From Methylobacterium variabile (lineage in GTDB: Bacteria > Pseudomonadota > Alphaproteobacteria > Rhizobiales > Beijerinckiaceae): a stretch of DNA of 64,000 nt. A program made the position numbers and the translations under genes. Position 1 is the stretch's first letter. Each line of letters starts with the position of its first letter. Of this stretch, positions 42,446-51,278 are shown one piece after another. The DNA lies in contig NZ_LABY01000178.1 of assembly GCF_001043975.1 (NCBI RefSeq), positions 30,148-94,147 of the forward strand, in the 5' to 3' direction. Below the pieces are notes generated by a model, which ran no database searches, was not told where the DNA came from, and saw only the letters and a list, made by a program, of their open reading frames with translations.

Positions 42446-42598
42446 ATGACCACCCCGCCGCGGCAGAACCGCTTCCTGGCGCTCGCCTACCCGATCGCCT
42501 TCCTGGCCGGAGCCCTGGTGATCGGGTTCTGGACGCTCGACGAGATCCGGATCAACCGCACCCGCGCGCTCACCGCGCAGATGTGGTCGCAGCCGTAG
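42446..42598 (+). CDS. 50-residue membrane microprotein
   Basis: The frame from the ATG at 42446 encodes 50 residues with one transmembrane segment (FLALAYPIAFLAGALVIGFW) flanked by MTTPPRQNR and a basic/polar C-terminus ending RALTAQMWSQP. GAGGAGG stands before the start, which supports translation. I know no family for it. It lies between a Cys-rich exported protein and a DUF2794 gene. Confidence 0.6.
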   Translation: MTTPPRQNRFLALAYPIAFLAGALVIGFWTLDEIRINRTRALTAQMWSQP

Positions 42599-42990
42599 CG
42601 GCCCCCGGCCGGCTCAAAAAAGGGACCGCGCTCCGAGGAGGCGGCCCTGAAGTGTGGGTCTCGAAACCTCTGGAGGAGGCCCGTCCCGCCGGCATCGCGG
42701 GGGCTGGGGGGCTGGGAACCGGAGGGGCCGGCGGAACGGGCCGAGAGGTCCCTTCTCCTCTACGCGCGCATCAAGGCCGGCGCGCGGCGCGATTACGGCG
42801 GTTTGTGGGCGAAGGCCGCCGATCCCGCGCGTTTCCGATTCGTTACGATGCGATACCGGTAACCTGTCGCCCCGGCGCAACCCTTGCGAGGCCGTTTGCG
42901 GGATCCCATCATGGTCCTGACGGGCCGCCCCGGCGTCCCGCGCCGCGCCCCGTCCGGAAGCGCGAATCACCCCGACAGTCAGGAGACGCG
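42599..42990. other. Intergenic region without a supported gene, 392 bp
   Basis: An A-run near 42615 followed by GC-rich sequence opens the gap. It has no good open frame with ribosome-binding site. The right part (about 42830-42870) is less GC-rich and may hold the promoter for the DUF2794 gene, but I see no clear -35/-10 pair. Confidence 0.4.
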
Positions 42991-43362
42991 ATGAGCGAGG
43001 GAGAGACGGCCGAGAGCTGGACCGCCGGCGCCGGGGCCCACGTGGTGCCTTTCCCGCGCGCCGCCCCGCCGCAGGTGTCATTCCATCGCGACGAGCTGCG
43101 CCTCATCCTGAACCTCTACGGCCGCATGGTCGCCGAGGGCGAGTGGCGGGACTACACGATGGATTTCACCCGCGAGAAGGCGGTGTTCTCGATCCACCGC
43201 CGCACCTCCGAGCGGCCCCTCTACCGCATCGAGAAGGATCCCCGCCTCGCCCGCCGCCAGGGCGCCTACGCGGTGATCGCCGAGACCGGCCGGATCCTGA
43301 AGCGCGGCCACGACCTCGCGCAGGTGCTGCGGGTGCTGGAGAAGCCGCTTCGGGTGGTGTGA
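42991..43362 (+). CDS. DUF2794 family protein
   Basis: 123 residues from the ATG at 42991, with AGGAG about 8 bp upstream. After a variable N-terminus ending HVVPFPRAAPPQ, the conserved block is VSFHRDELRLILNLYGRMVAEGEWRDY, DFTREKAVFSIHRRTSERPLYRIEKDPR and RQGAYAVIAETGRILKRGHDL, which is the DUF2794 signature. The family is restricted to alphaproteobacteria and its role is unknown. It is probably monocistronic; the next gene starts 232 bp downstream. Confidence 0.9.
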   Translation: MSEGETAESWTAGAGAHVVPFPRAAPPQVSFHRDELRLILNLYGRMVAEGEWRDYTMDFTREKAVFSIHRRTSERPLYRIEKDPRLARRQGAYAVIAETGRILKRGHDLAQVLRVLEKPLRVV

Positions 43363-43594
43363 GACGTCTCCCGCCCTCTCCCGGGCGTGCGGCCTCCGCC
43401 GCCCGGGAGAGGGGAGGGCGCTCCCCGGCGACGCCCCTGGCGCCGACTTCCGCATCGGCGCGCAACCGCTCCTTAACGCTCCCGCGCGCCACCCCGCCCT
43501 TCACCCGCCAGCAAGCATCTTTGCCAACCGGAACGACAGGTTTCCGGGCGGATTATCGCTCTGCTCAAAAGGTCACGCTTCGAGGACCGCAGGG

Positions 43595-44101
43595 ATGCAC
43601 AGGCAGAGTGGATGGGCCGCGGCGGCGCTTGCTGCGGCAATGCTGACGGCCGCGCCGGCGGCGGCGCGGGAACTGGTCGCCTTCGACGCCGCGGCCGAGC
43701 CCGGCACGGTGGTGGTGCGCACCGCCGAGCGGCGGCTGTACTTCGTCAACGGCGACGGGACGGCGATCCGCTACCCCGTCGCGGTCGGCCGGGCCGGCAA
43801 GCAGTGGACCGGCTACGCCCGCATCGACGGGAAATACCTGCGGCCGGCCTGGTCGCCGCCCGCCGAGGTGAAGCGGGACAATCCCCGCCTGCCGGACGTG
43901 ATCGCCGGCGGCTCGCCCAGCAACCCGATGGGCGTCGCGGCCCTCACCCTCGACCGGGGCGAGTACGCGATCCACGGCACCAACCGGCCGGGCTCGATCG
44001 GGACCTTCGCGTCCTATGGCTGCATCCGGATGTACAACCAGGACGTGGCCGACCTGTACGGCCGCGTCCAGGTCGGCGCCACGGTGGTGGTGACGCGCTG
44101 A
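43595..44101 (+). CDS. L,D-transpeptidase (YkuD domain)
   Basis: 168 residues with a signal peptide (WAAAALAAAMLTAAPAAARE). L,D-transpeptidases make 3-3 cross-links in peptidoglycan or attach proteins to it in the periplasm. The YkuD domain covers most of the mature protein: VVVRTAERRLYFVNGDG, YPVAVGRAGKQWTG, YAIHGTNRPGSIG with the active-site His at about residue 127 and FASYGCIRMYNQDVADLY with catalytic Cys at about residue 143. It lacks a LysM or other peptidoglycan-binding domain. Paralogues are usually several per genome in Rhizobiales. Confidence 0.95.
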   Translation: MHRQSGWAAAALAAAMLTAAPAAARELVAFDAAAEPGTVVVRTAERRLYFVNGDGTAIRYPVAVGRAGKQWTGYARIDGKYLRPAWSPPAEVKRDNPRLPDVIAGGSPSNPMGVAALTLDRGEYAIHGTNRPGSIGTFASYGCIRMYNQDVADLYGRVQVGATVVVTR

Positions 44102-44108
44102 GGCGGCC

Positions 44109-44447
44109 TCAGCCCTCGCGCCCGTGCACCTGCGCGGGCGGCGAGGTCGCCTCCACGGCGGTGAAGGTCTCGAGGATGCGATAGGTGTGCTGCGCCCCGG
44201 CCGGGACCAGCCAGGAATCGCCCGGCTCCAGCCGCACGGTCTGGCCCTCGACCAGCAGCTCGGCCCGGCCCGCGATGACGTAGCCGACGGTCTCGTAGTC
44301 GCGGGCGGCGCTGGGCTTGTCGTCGGTGGGCGGCTCGTCCACCCACAGCCGCATCGCCACGTGCTTGCCGGAGGCGAGGTAGCGCTGGCCGTCGGGCCCC
44401 TGCGGCGAATGCCCGCCGGACACCTTCTTGATCGTCGTGTCGCCCAT
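44109..44447 (-). CDS. Cupin domain protein
   Basis: 112 residues from the ATG at 44445-44447, with GGAG about 6 bp upstream. One double-stranded beta-helix cupin: AMRLWVDEPP, YVIAGRAELLVEGQTVRLEPGDSWLVPAGAQHTYRILE. The first cupin motif lacks the usual GxxxxxHxH and has GYVIAGRAEL, so a metal site may be incomplete. Short stand-alone cupins of this type have no general function. It is convergent with the transpeptidase gene (8 bp between stops). Confidence 0.85.
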   Translation of the reverse strand: MGDTTIKKVSGGHSPQGPDGQRYLASGKHVAMRLWVDEPPTDDKPSAARDYETVGYVIAGRAELLVEGQTVRLEPGDSWLVPAGAQHTYRILETFTAVEATSPPAQVHGREG

Positions 44448-44529
44448 CGTCCTGCTCCAGTAAGGGATCTCGCGACCCCAACGGGAGCCGGCGAGCGGCG
44501 TTCCCCGCGTCACCGGCGGGACGACGGCG

Positions 44530-44904
44530 TCACCGCAGGGAGGCGGCGATGGCCCGCTGGATGCCGCGGATGTCGGCCCCGCGCTTGAGCGTGCGGGCGA
44601 TCGGGTCGGGCCGGCCCGAGACCCAGATCGTCAGCTCCGAATCGAGGTCGAAGTTGCCGGCGTTCTCGATCGAGAACGAGGTGATCGCCCGGTAGGGCAC
44701 GGTGAGGTACGAGACCTTCCGGCCGGTCACGCCCTGCTTGTCGACCAGGATCAGCCGGCGGTCGGTGAAGACCATCAGGTCGCGGATCACCCGGAACGCC
44801 ACCTGCACGGTCTCGCCCGGCACCAGCATCCCGTCGAGTTCCTGGGCCACCGCCTCCGGCGCCGCGTCGCTGCCGTGGCCGAGCAGGCCGTCGAGCAAAC
44901 CCAT
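44530..44904 (-). CDS. Bacterial PH-domain protein
   Basis: 124 residues. A single bacterial PH-like domain (PH_1/bPH): GMLVPGETVQVAFRVIRDLMVFTDRRLILVDKQG, VSYLTVPYRAITSFSIENAGNFD and IWVSGRPDPIARTLKRGADIRG. These resemble YvbH-type proteins; the bacterial role is unknown, and membrane or protein binding is presumed. It starts 12 bp after the DUF1674 gene stop on the same strand, so they may be co-transcribed. Confidence 0.85.
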   Translation of the reverse strand: MGLLDGLLGHGSDAAPEAVAQELDGMLVPGETVQVAFRVIRDLMVFTDRRLILVDKQGVTGRKVSYLTVPYRAITSFSIENAGNFDLDSELTIWVSGRPDPIARTLKRGADIRGIQRAIAASLR

Positions 44905-44916
44905 GCCGCTCTCCCC

Positions 44917-45117
44917 TCAGAAATCCGTCGCCAGGCCCTTCACTTCCCAGTCGTCGTAGCGCACCGGCTCGAGGCCGCCGCGCCCGTTGATCTCGCGCTC
45001 GCGCCGGATCTCCTCGGCCCGGGCGTCGATCGCGGCCCGGCGCGCCTCGGCCTCGGCGAGGGCGCGCTGCGCCTCGGGCGACAGGGGCTTGCGGGGTGTG
45101 GCCTCGCTCTCGCTCAT
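44917..45117 (-). CDS. DUF1674 / SdhAF4-like protein
   Basis: 66 residues from the ATG at 45115-45117 (MSESEATPRKPLSPEAQRAL). The C-terminal block NGRGGLEPVRYDDWEVKGLATDF is the DUF1674 signature; mitochondrial members (SDHAF4) help assemble the flavoprotein of succinate dehydrogenase. The same role in bacteria is plausible but inferred. The middle is a charged helix rich in Ala/Glu/Arg. It is divergent from rsmB, 166 bp apart, an arrangement common in alphaproteobacteria. Confidence 0.88.
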   Translation of the reverse strand: MSESEATPRKPLSPEAQRALAEAEARRAAIDARAEEIRREREINGRGGLEPVRYDDWEVKGLATDF

Positions 45118-45283
45118 CGGTCGGCTCTCTCGAAGGATCGGCTCTGTTGACGCTTGCATCTCGGGCGGCCGGATGCCACCCCGGCTCGAGCGGATGACGT
45201 CCCCGAGGTGGAGGGCGGAAGAGGCAGCGTCAAGGTCACGGCCCGGCAACGGGCTCGCGGCCCGCGGGCGCAGTGGAGTGAGG

Positions 45284-46621
45284 ATGGACGGACAGCGCAC
45301 CGAGGTCGCCGGCTTGCCGGCGCGGCGCCTCGCCTGGGAGACCGTGGCGGATCTCATCGGCAAGAACCGCGGCACGGCGCTCGAGGACGTGATGGAGCCG
45401 GCGGCCCACCGCGCCGCGCTGCCGCCGCAGGATGCGGGCCTCGCCCGCGCCATCGCCACGACGACGTTCCGGCACCTCGGGGTGATCCGCCACGCCCTGC
45501 ACCAGCGCCTCGCCAAGGGCCTGCCGGAGGACCAGCCCGGCCTCGTCGCGCTGCTCGCCACCGGTGCGGCGCAGATCCTCTACCTCAACGTCCAGGACCA
45601 CGCCGCCGTCGACCTCGCGGTGCGCCTCGCCAAGGCCGAGCCCGGCCTGCAGCACCTCGCCGGCCTCGCCAACGCGGTGCTGCGCCGGATCGCCCGCGAG
45701 CGCGACGCGATCCGCCGCGAGGGCGACGCCGAGCCGCTCCGCCTCAACACGCCGGGCTGGCTCGCCGCCCGCTGGATCGCGGCCTACGGCGAGGAGACCG
45801 CCCGCGCCATCGCGGCCGCCAACGCCCGCGGGGCGGGGCTCGACCTCACCCTGCGCCCCGGCGCGCCGATCCCCGAGGGGCTCGACGGCCGGCGCCTGCC
45901 GGGATCCTTGAGCCTGCGCCTCGACGATGCGCGCACGCCGGTACCCGAGCTGCCGGGCTTCGCGGACGGCGCCTGGTGGGTGCAGGACGCCGCCGCGGCC
46001 CTGCCGGCCCACCTCCTCGCGGCGCGGCCCGGCGAGCGGGTGGCCGACATCTGCGCGGCGCCGGGTGGCAAGACCGCCCAGCTCGCCGCCGCCGGCGCCC
46101 AGGTGCTGGCAGTCGACCGCTCGGCCCCGCGCCTGCGCCGCCTCGAGGCCAACCTGTCCCGCCTCGGCCTCTCGGCCGAGATCCGGGCCGCCGACGCCTT
46201 GGCGCTGCCGGACGACGAGACCTTCGACGCGGTGCTGCTCGACGCGCCGTGCAGCGCCACCGGCACGGTGCGGCGCCACCCGGACGTGGCCTGGGCGAAG
46301 CGCGAGGGCGACCTTCCCCGCCTCACCGCCCTTCAGCACCGGCTCCTCGACAAGGCGGCGCGCCTCGTGCGTCCGGGCGGGCGCCTCGTCTACTGCACCT
46401 GCTCGCTCGAGCCGGAGGAGGGCGAGGCCCAAGCCGCTTCGTTCCTCGCCCGCCACCCGGACTTCGCCCGCCGGGCGATCTCGCCCGACGAGGTCGGCGA
46501 CGCGGCCCTCGTCACCGCCGCCGGCGACCTGCGCACCCTGCCGTCGCACTGGCCCGACGAGGGCGGGCGCGGCGGCCTCGACGGCTTCTATGCGGTCCGG
46601 CTGGAGCGCGCAGGGGCATGA
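45284..46621 (+). CDS. rsmB: 16S rRNA (cytosine-967 C5)-methyltransferase
   Basis: 445 residues from the ATG at 45284, preceded by GGAGTGAGG. An N-terminal NusB-like RNA-binding domain (about residues 1-135, with LYLNVQDHAAVDLAVRLAK) is followed by the RsmB/NOP Rossmann domain: VADICAAPGGKTAQLAA (SAM binding), VLLDAPCSATGTVRRHPD with the release Cys and VYCTCSLEPEEGE with the catalytic Cys near residue 372. Both cysteines are present. It is followed by a hairpin at 46720-46759 and the heparinase-like gene, its frequent neighbour. Confidence 0.95.
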   Translation: MDGQRTEVAGLPARRLAWETVADLIGKNRGTALEDVMEPAAHRAALPPQDAGLARAIATTTFRHLGVIRHALHQRLAKGLPEDQPGLVALLATGAAQILYLNVQDHAAVDLAVRLAKAEPGLQHLAGLANAVLRRIARERDAIRREGDAEPLRLNTPGWLAARWIAAYGEETARAIAAANARGAGLDLTLRPGAPIPEGLDGRRLPGSLSLRLDDARTPVPELPGFADGAWWVQDAAAALPAHLLAARPGERVADICAAPGGKTAQLAAAGAQVLAVDRSAPRLRRLEANLSRLGLSAEIRAADALALPDDETFDAVLLDAPCSATGTVRRHPDVAWAKREGDLPRLTALQHRLLDKAARLVRPGGRLVYCTCSLEPEEGEAQAASFLARHPDFARRAISPDEVGDAALVTAAGDLRTLPSHWPDEGGRGGLDGFYAVRLERAGA

Positions 46622-46719
46622 GCGGGGCGCGGAACCTGTTCACAGGGCCGGCCGGCGGTTTGACCGCGCGATGATCCTTGACCATTCCTTGACGAGAGTG
46701 GCCGCCTGCGGGCGACGGC

Positions 46720-46759
46720 CGGCACGCCGCCCGGGAGGTTGCCTCCGGGGAGCGTGCCG
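46720..46759 (+). terminator. Long hairpin after rsmB
   Basis: Outer arms cggcacgc (46720-46727) and gcgtgccg (46752-46759) enclose an inner stem around ggagg (46734-46738) and cctcc (46742-46746). It lies about 100 bp after the rsmB stop and 83 bp before the heparinase-like gene start. It could be a terminator or attenuating structure; no T-run follows. Confidence 0.45.
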
Positions 46760-46842
46760 CACGCCCGCGCGGCGCCTGAGCGAGGACGGGATCCGCGTCG
46801 CGACGCGGGCGGCCGGGTTTCGCGGGCCGGGCAGGAGGTGGC

Positions 46843-48570
46843 GTGGGTTGGGGGCCTGACCGCTGGCGATTCTACCGGCTCGTCGGGCACGAGGCGGGGC
46901 GCAGCTTGCGCGCCGCCGCCGTCCGGGCCACGTCGCGCCCCTCGGCGCTCGCCCGCCTGCGGCCGACCGGCCTGGTGATCGCGCCGCAGGACCTGCGCAC
47001 CAGCGACGCCACCATCGCGGCCGACATCTATGCCGGGCTGTTCGTCTTCGCCGGCCGGGCCCTCGCCACCGGCGGGCGCTCGCCGTTCGACTTCGCGCCG
47101 CCCTCGGTGCAGTGGGGCGAGGACCTCTACGGCTTCGGCTGGCTGCGCCACCTGCGCGCCGCCGAGAGCGCGCTGTCGCGCTCCAACGCCCGCGCCTTCG
47201 TGCAGGACTTCATGGCCGGGCGCGGCGACCAGGCCCTGGCGCAGCGCCCCGCCGTGGTGGCGCGGCGGCTGATCTCGCTCCTGTGCCAGTCGCCGCTGGT
47301 GCTGGAGGGGGCCGACCACGCCTTCTACCAGGCCTTCCTGAAGCTGATCGGGCGCTGCACCCGCACCCTCGACCGGGCCCTGCGCCGCGGCGTCCTGCCC
47401 CGCGACCGCCTCGCCGCCGCGGTGGCCCTCGCCTATGCGGGCCTGTGCTGCGAGGGGTTCGAGCCGGTGCTGCGCCGGGGCACGCGGCTGCTCCACCGGG
47501 AGCTGACCCGCCAGATCCTCCCCGACGGCGGCCACCGCAGCCGCGACCCGGGCTTCGCCAAGGACCTGCTCCTCGACCTCCTGCCCCTGCGCCAGAGCTT
47601 CCTGAGCCGCGACATCGCCCCGCCGGAGGCGCTGCTCAATGCCATCGACCGGATGCTGCCGCTGCTGCGCCTGCTGCGCCACGGCGACGCCTCGCTGGGC
47701 CACCACAACGGGATGGGGGCGACCGCCGCCGACCAGCTCGCCACCCTGCTGATCTACGACGGCGCCCTGGCCCAGCCGCTGATGCACGCGCCGCATTCCG
47801 GCTACGCCCGCCTCGAAGGCGGGGGCGGCACCCTGGTGGTGGCCGATATCGGCCCGGCCCCGCCGCCGGCCTACTCGGCCGCGGCCGGGGCCGGCTGCCT
47901 GTCGTTCGAGCTGTCCTGCGGGCCGCAGCGGCTGGTGGTGAATTGCGGCATGCCGGCCACGGGCGAGGAGATGCGGGAGCTCGCCCGCACCACCGCGGCC
48001 CATTCCACCGCCTGCCTGGCCGACAGCTCGTCCTGCCGCTTCCTCGCCCTGCCGCAGCCGGGCCTGATCCACCCCCTGGCGTCCTGGCTGAAGCGCCGGA
48101 TGGGGCCGATCGTCGTGCGCGGGCCCGCCGAGGTCACGGTGGAGCGCGGCAGCGACGCGGCCGGCGCCAGCGTGCTCGCCGCCCGGCACGACGGATACGC
48201 CCCGACCCTGGGCCTGCGCCACGAGCGGCGCTGGCGCCTGCACCCGGACGGCGCCCTGCTGGAGGGGCACGACGGCTTCGTGCGCGACGCCGGGCACCGG
48301 GATCCCGCCGCCCGCCGCGGCCCCGTCGAGGCGGCGATCCGCTTCCACCTCCACCCCACCGTGCGGGCGAGCCGGGTCGGGCGGGGCGTGCGGCTCGTCG
48401 GCGCCGGCGCGCCCTGGCTGTTCGAGGCCGACGAGATCGATCCGGTGATCGAGGAGAGCGTGTTCTTCGCCGCCCTCCACGGCGCCCGCCGCACCGAGCA
48501 GATCGTGCTCCACCTCACCGCCAGCGACGGCACCCAGGTGGCGTGGCGCTTCCGCCGGCTGGCCGCTTAG
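46843..48570 (+). CDS. Heparinase II/III-like protein
   Basis: 575 residues from a GTG at 46843 with AGGAGG close upstream. Two parts: an alpha-helical N-terminal toroid (LPDGGHRSRDP-type segment reading QILPDGGHRSRDPGFAKDLL, and LGHHNGMGATAADQLATLL) and a beta-rich C-terminus (HSGYARLEGGGGTLVVADIG, FELSCGPQRLVVNCG, HSTACLADSSSCRFL, HDGYAPTLGLRHERRWRL). Polysaccharide-lyase-type activity is only assumed for this alphaproteobacterial group; no signal peptide is obvious. In relatives the gene lies between rsmB and purH; here purH is absent and a diguanylate cyclase follows. Confidence 0.88.
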   Translation: MGWGPDRWRFYRLVGHEAGRSLRAAAVRATSRPSALARLRPTGLVIAPQDLRTSDATIAADIYAGLFVFAGRALATGGRSPFDFAPPSVQWGEDLYGFGWLRHLRAAESALSRSNARAFVQDFMAGRGDQALAQRPAVVARRLISLLCQSPLVLEGADHAFYQAFLKLIGRCTRTLDRALRRGVLPRDRLAAAVALAYAGLCCEGFEPVLRRGTRLLHRELTRQILPDGGHRSRDPGFAKDLLLDLLPLRQSFLSRDIAPPEALLNAIDRMLPLLRLLRHGDASLGHHNGMGATAADQLATLLIYDGALAQPLMHAPHSGYARLEGGGGTLVVADIGPAPPPAYSAAAGAGCLSFELSCGPQRLVVNCGMPATGEEMRELARTTAAHSTACLADSSSCRFLALPQPGLIHPLASWLKRRMGPIVVRGPAEVTVERGSDAAGASVLAARHDGYAPTLGLRHERRWRLHPDGALLEGHDGFVRDAGHRDPAARRGPVEAAIRFHLHPTVRASRVGRGVRLVGAGAPWLFEADEIDPVIEESVFFAALHGARRTEQIVLHLTASDGTQVAWRFRRLAA

Positions 48571-48694
48571 CCGCGACCGGACATTTTCCTGCGGCGTCAC
48601 CCGTTTGGGGGTGCCGCAGCGATCATTGAACAGTTTTCGGTCAGGCTGCCGTGCTAAGGTGCGCCATCGAAGCGGCGCCGGGGGAACCACGGGG

Positions 48695-49840
48695 ATGAAT
48701 CTGGATGCGCCGACCCTGGTGACCGTGACGGTCTTCGTGACGGTCATCATGGGGGCGCTGTTCCTCCTCTCCTGGAGCCAGGACCGGCAGACCCGCGCCC
48801 TCGGTTTCCTCGGCGCCGCCCAGATCATCGGCGCCCTCGCGGCGGCTTTGTTCGGCCTGCGCGGCATCATCCCGGACTGGATCTCGATCGGGCTCGCCAA
48901 CGCGGTGATGCTGGCGGCCTTCGGGCTGATCTGGGCCGGCGCCCGCTCGTTCCAGGGGATGCGCGTCTCGCCCGCCCGGGTCGGCGCGGGCGCGCTCCTC
49001 TGGCTCGCCGCCTGCTTGGTGCCGCCGTTCTACGCCTCCCTCGGCGCCCGGGTGATCCTCTCCTCGACGGTCGCCGGCCTGTACTGCGCGCTCGCCGCCC
49101 GCACCCTGTGGCACCACCGCGGCGAGGTGCTGCCGTCCCGGGGCCCGGCGGCGATCCTGCTCGCCAGCGAGGCGCTGCTGTGCTGGGCCCGGGTGCCCGC
49201 CACCCTGGCCCTGCCGTCGCCGCCGGTCGGCAGCCCGACCCAGACCTTCTGGGTGGCGGTCCTCTGCTTCGTCGCGCTGCTCTACACGGTGGCGGTCTCG
49301 GTGCTGTTCATGGCGCTCGCCAAGGAGCGGCTCGAGGCCGAGCAGCGCCGCGCCGCCGAGACCGACCCGCTCACCGGTGTCGCCAACCGCCGAGCCCTCG
49401 TCGCGCGGGCGCGCCGCGACCTCGCGGCGGGACCGGCCTGCCTGCTGCTGTTCGACCTCGATCACTTCAAGCGGGTCAACGACACCTTCGGGCACGCCGT
49501 CGGCGACGCGGTGCTGGTCGGCTTCTGCGCCGCCGCGCGCCAGGTCCTGCCCGAGGAGGCGGTGCTCGGGCGCCTCGGCGGCGAGGAGTTCGCCTGCGTC
49601 CTGCCGGGCGCCGGCGCGGCGCAGGCCCAGGCCGTCGCCGAGACCGTGCGGCTCGCCGTCGGCGCGATGCGGCCGGACCTGCTCCCGAGCCTCGCGGTCA
49701 CGGTCAGTGTCGGCGTCGCCCGGGGCCGCGGCGACTTCGAGGCCCTGCTCGGCCTCGCCGACCGGGCGCTCTACCAGGCCAAGGCCCAGGGGCGGGACCG
49801 GGTGGTGCTCGCCGGGCCAGACCTGCGGCAGGCGGCCTGA
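48695..49840 (+). CDS. Membrane-bound GGDEF diguanylate cyclase
   Basis: 381 residues from the ATG at 48695 (MNLDAPTLVTVTVFV). About six transmembrane segments occupy residues 8-215, then a cytoplasmic GGDEF domain: AAETDPLTGVANRRALVARA, LLLFDLDHFKRVNDTFGHAVGD and RLGGEEFACVLPG, so the active-site loop is the functional GGEEF. The inhibitory RxxD motif five residues earlier is absent, so product inhibition by that site is unlikely. It makes cyclic di-GMP from GTP. The membrane part has no recognised sensory domain (MASE-like arrays are similar). A hairpin at 49904-49929 follows. Confidence 0.93.
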   Translation: MNLDAPTLVTVTVFVTVIMGALFLLSWSQDRQTRALGFLGAAQIIGALAAALFGLRGIIPDWISIGLANAVMLAAFGLIWAGARSFQGMRVSPARVGAGALLWLAACLVPPFYASLGARVILSSTVAGLYCALAARTLWHHRGEVLPSRGPAAILLASEALLCWARVPATLALPSPPVGSPTQTFWVAVLCFVALLYTVAVSVLFMALAKERLEAEQRRAAETDPLTGVANRRALVARARRDLAAGPACLLLFDLDHFKRVNDTFGHAVGDAVLVGFCAAARQVLPEEAVLGRLGGEEFACVLPGAGAAQAQAVAETVRLAVGAMRPDLLPSLAVTVSVGVARGRGDFEALLGLADRALYQAKAQGRDRVVLAGPDLRQAA

Positions 49841-49903
49841 TGCCGCCCGCCCGGGATGCCGGCGCATCGACGCCGGCCTCGGGCAGGCCCGGGACCGACG
49901 CTC

Positions 49904-49929
49904 CCGATCTCGGGCAGGCCCGAGATCGG
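49904..49929 (+). terminator. Hairpin after the diguanylate cyclase gene
   Basis: Perfect 11-bp stem ccgatctcggg (49904-49914) with cccgagatcgg (49919-49929) and a 4-base loop, about 65 bp after the stop. Similar cgggcagg blocks repeat just upstream. It is a plausible terminator without a T-run. Confidence 0.5.
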
Positions 49930-50081
49930 TGGCCGGCCTCCCGCCGGGTCAAGGCGTCGGGCGCGGGCCGGCCCGGCGCCGGGCCGGGTTGTCCGGCCGG
50001 TTTCGGAACCTAAGACATCCCCGTTCCGCGGCAGCCCGGGAGCGCAGCCTTGCCGCCCGGCCAACGGATGAGGGATCGAGC

Positions 50082-51110
50082 ATGGAGTATCGGCAGTTCG
50101 GGCGGTCCGGCCTCAAGGTTCCGGTCCTGAGCCTCGGCACCGGCACCTTCGGCGGCAACAACGAGTTCTTCCAGCGCTGGGGGCAGACCGACGTCGCGGA
50201 GGCGAGCCGGATGGTCGACCTCTGCCTCGACGCGGGGGTCAACTTCTTCGACACCGCCGACATCTACTCGCAGGGCGCCTCGGAGGAGATCCTGGGCCAG
50301 GCGCTCAAGGGCAAGCGCGACCGGGCGCTGATCTCCACGAAGGCGACCTTCCCGATGGGCGAGGGCCCGAACGACAAGGGCTCGTCGCGCTACCACCTGG
50401 TGCGCGCCTGCGAGGCGAGCCTGCGCCGGCTCGGCACCGACCACATCGACGTCTACTTCATGCACGGCTTCGACGCGCTCACCCCCGTCGACGAGACCCT
50501 GCGGGCCCTCGACGACCTCGTGCGGGCGGGCAAGATCGGCTACATCGGCGCCTCGAACTTCTCCGGCTGGCAGCTGATGAAGGCGCTCGGCACCTCCGAG
50601 CGCTACGGGCTCGCCCGCTACGTCGCCTACCAGGGCTACTACTCGCTGGTCGGCCGGCACTACGAGTGGGAGCTGATGCCGCTCGGCCTCGACCAGGGCG
50701 TCGCCCTGATGGTCTGGAGCCCGCTCGGCTGGGGCCGCCTCACCGGCAAGATCCGGCGCGGCGCGAATGCCAGCGGGCGCATCGCCGCCGGTGGCGCCGA
50801 GGGCGGTCCGCCCGTGTCCGACGAGGCGCTGTTCCGGGTCGTCGACGTCCTCGACGTGGTGGCGGCGGAGACCGGGCGGAGCGTGGCGCAGGTCGCCCTC
50901 AACTGGCTGCTCAGCCGCCCGACCGTGGCCAACATCGTGGTCGGCGCCCGCAACGAGGAGCAGCTCAAGCAGAATCTCGGCGCGGTGGGCTGGTCCCTCG
51001 ACCCCCAGCAGATCGCCCGCCTCGACGCCGCGAGCCAGGAGACGCCGATCTATCCCTACTGGCACCAGAAGGGCTTCGACGAGCGCAACCCGAAGCCCAC
51101 GACCTGGTGA
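50082..51110 (+). CDS. Aldo/keto reductase
   Basis: 342 residues from the ATG at 50082. (beta/alpha)8 NADPH-dependent reductase with the catalytic set Asp-Tyr-Lys-His: NFFDTADIYSQGASEEILG, LISTKATFPMG and DVYFMHGFDALTPVDETL. GKIGYIGASNFSGWQLMKAL and RPTVANIVVGARNEEQLKQNL are family signatures. It belongs to the YajO/Tas-like group with an extended loop around residues 28-38 (NNEFFQRWGQTD). The substrate is probably an aldehyde or ketone; not deducible. It starts about 240 bp after the cyclase gene and is likely monocistronic. Confidence 0.93.
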   Translation: MEYRQFGRSGLKVPVLSLGTGTFGGNNEFFQRWGQTDVAEASRMVDLCLDAGVNFFDTADIYSQGASEEILGQALKGKRDRALISTKATFPMGEGPNDKGSSRYHLVRACEASLRRLGTDHIDVYFMHGFDALTPVDETLRALDDLVRAGKIGYIGASNFSGWQLMKALGTSERYGLARYVAYQGYYSLVGRHYEWELMPLGLDQGVALMVWSPLGWGRLTGKIRRGANASGRIAAGGAEGGPPVSDEALFRVVDVLDVVAAETGRSVAQVALNWLLSRPTVANIVVGARNEEQLKQNLGAVGWSLDPQQIARLDAASQETPIYPYWHQKGFDERNPKPTTW

Positions 51111-51278
51111 GAATCGCAACCTGAAGACGATCATATGAGATTGTGCAACTCCGGTTTCGTGCATCGCACGGCCCGGCGACCTGCGCTATGACATGAGGTT
51201 CGAAGCTCCCCGGCTCGGCCGAGCCGGGGATGGGTGGTCCCATCCCGGCGGCCGTCCGCGCGAGTCCCAAGGTGCCTG

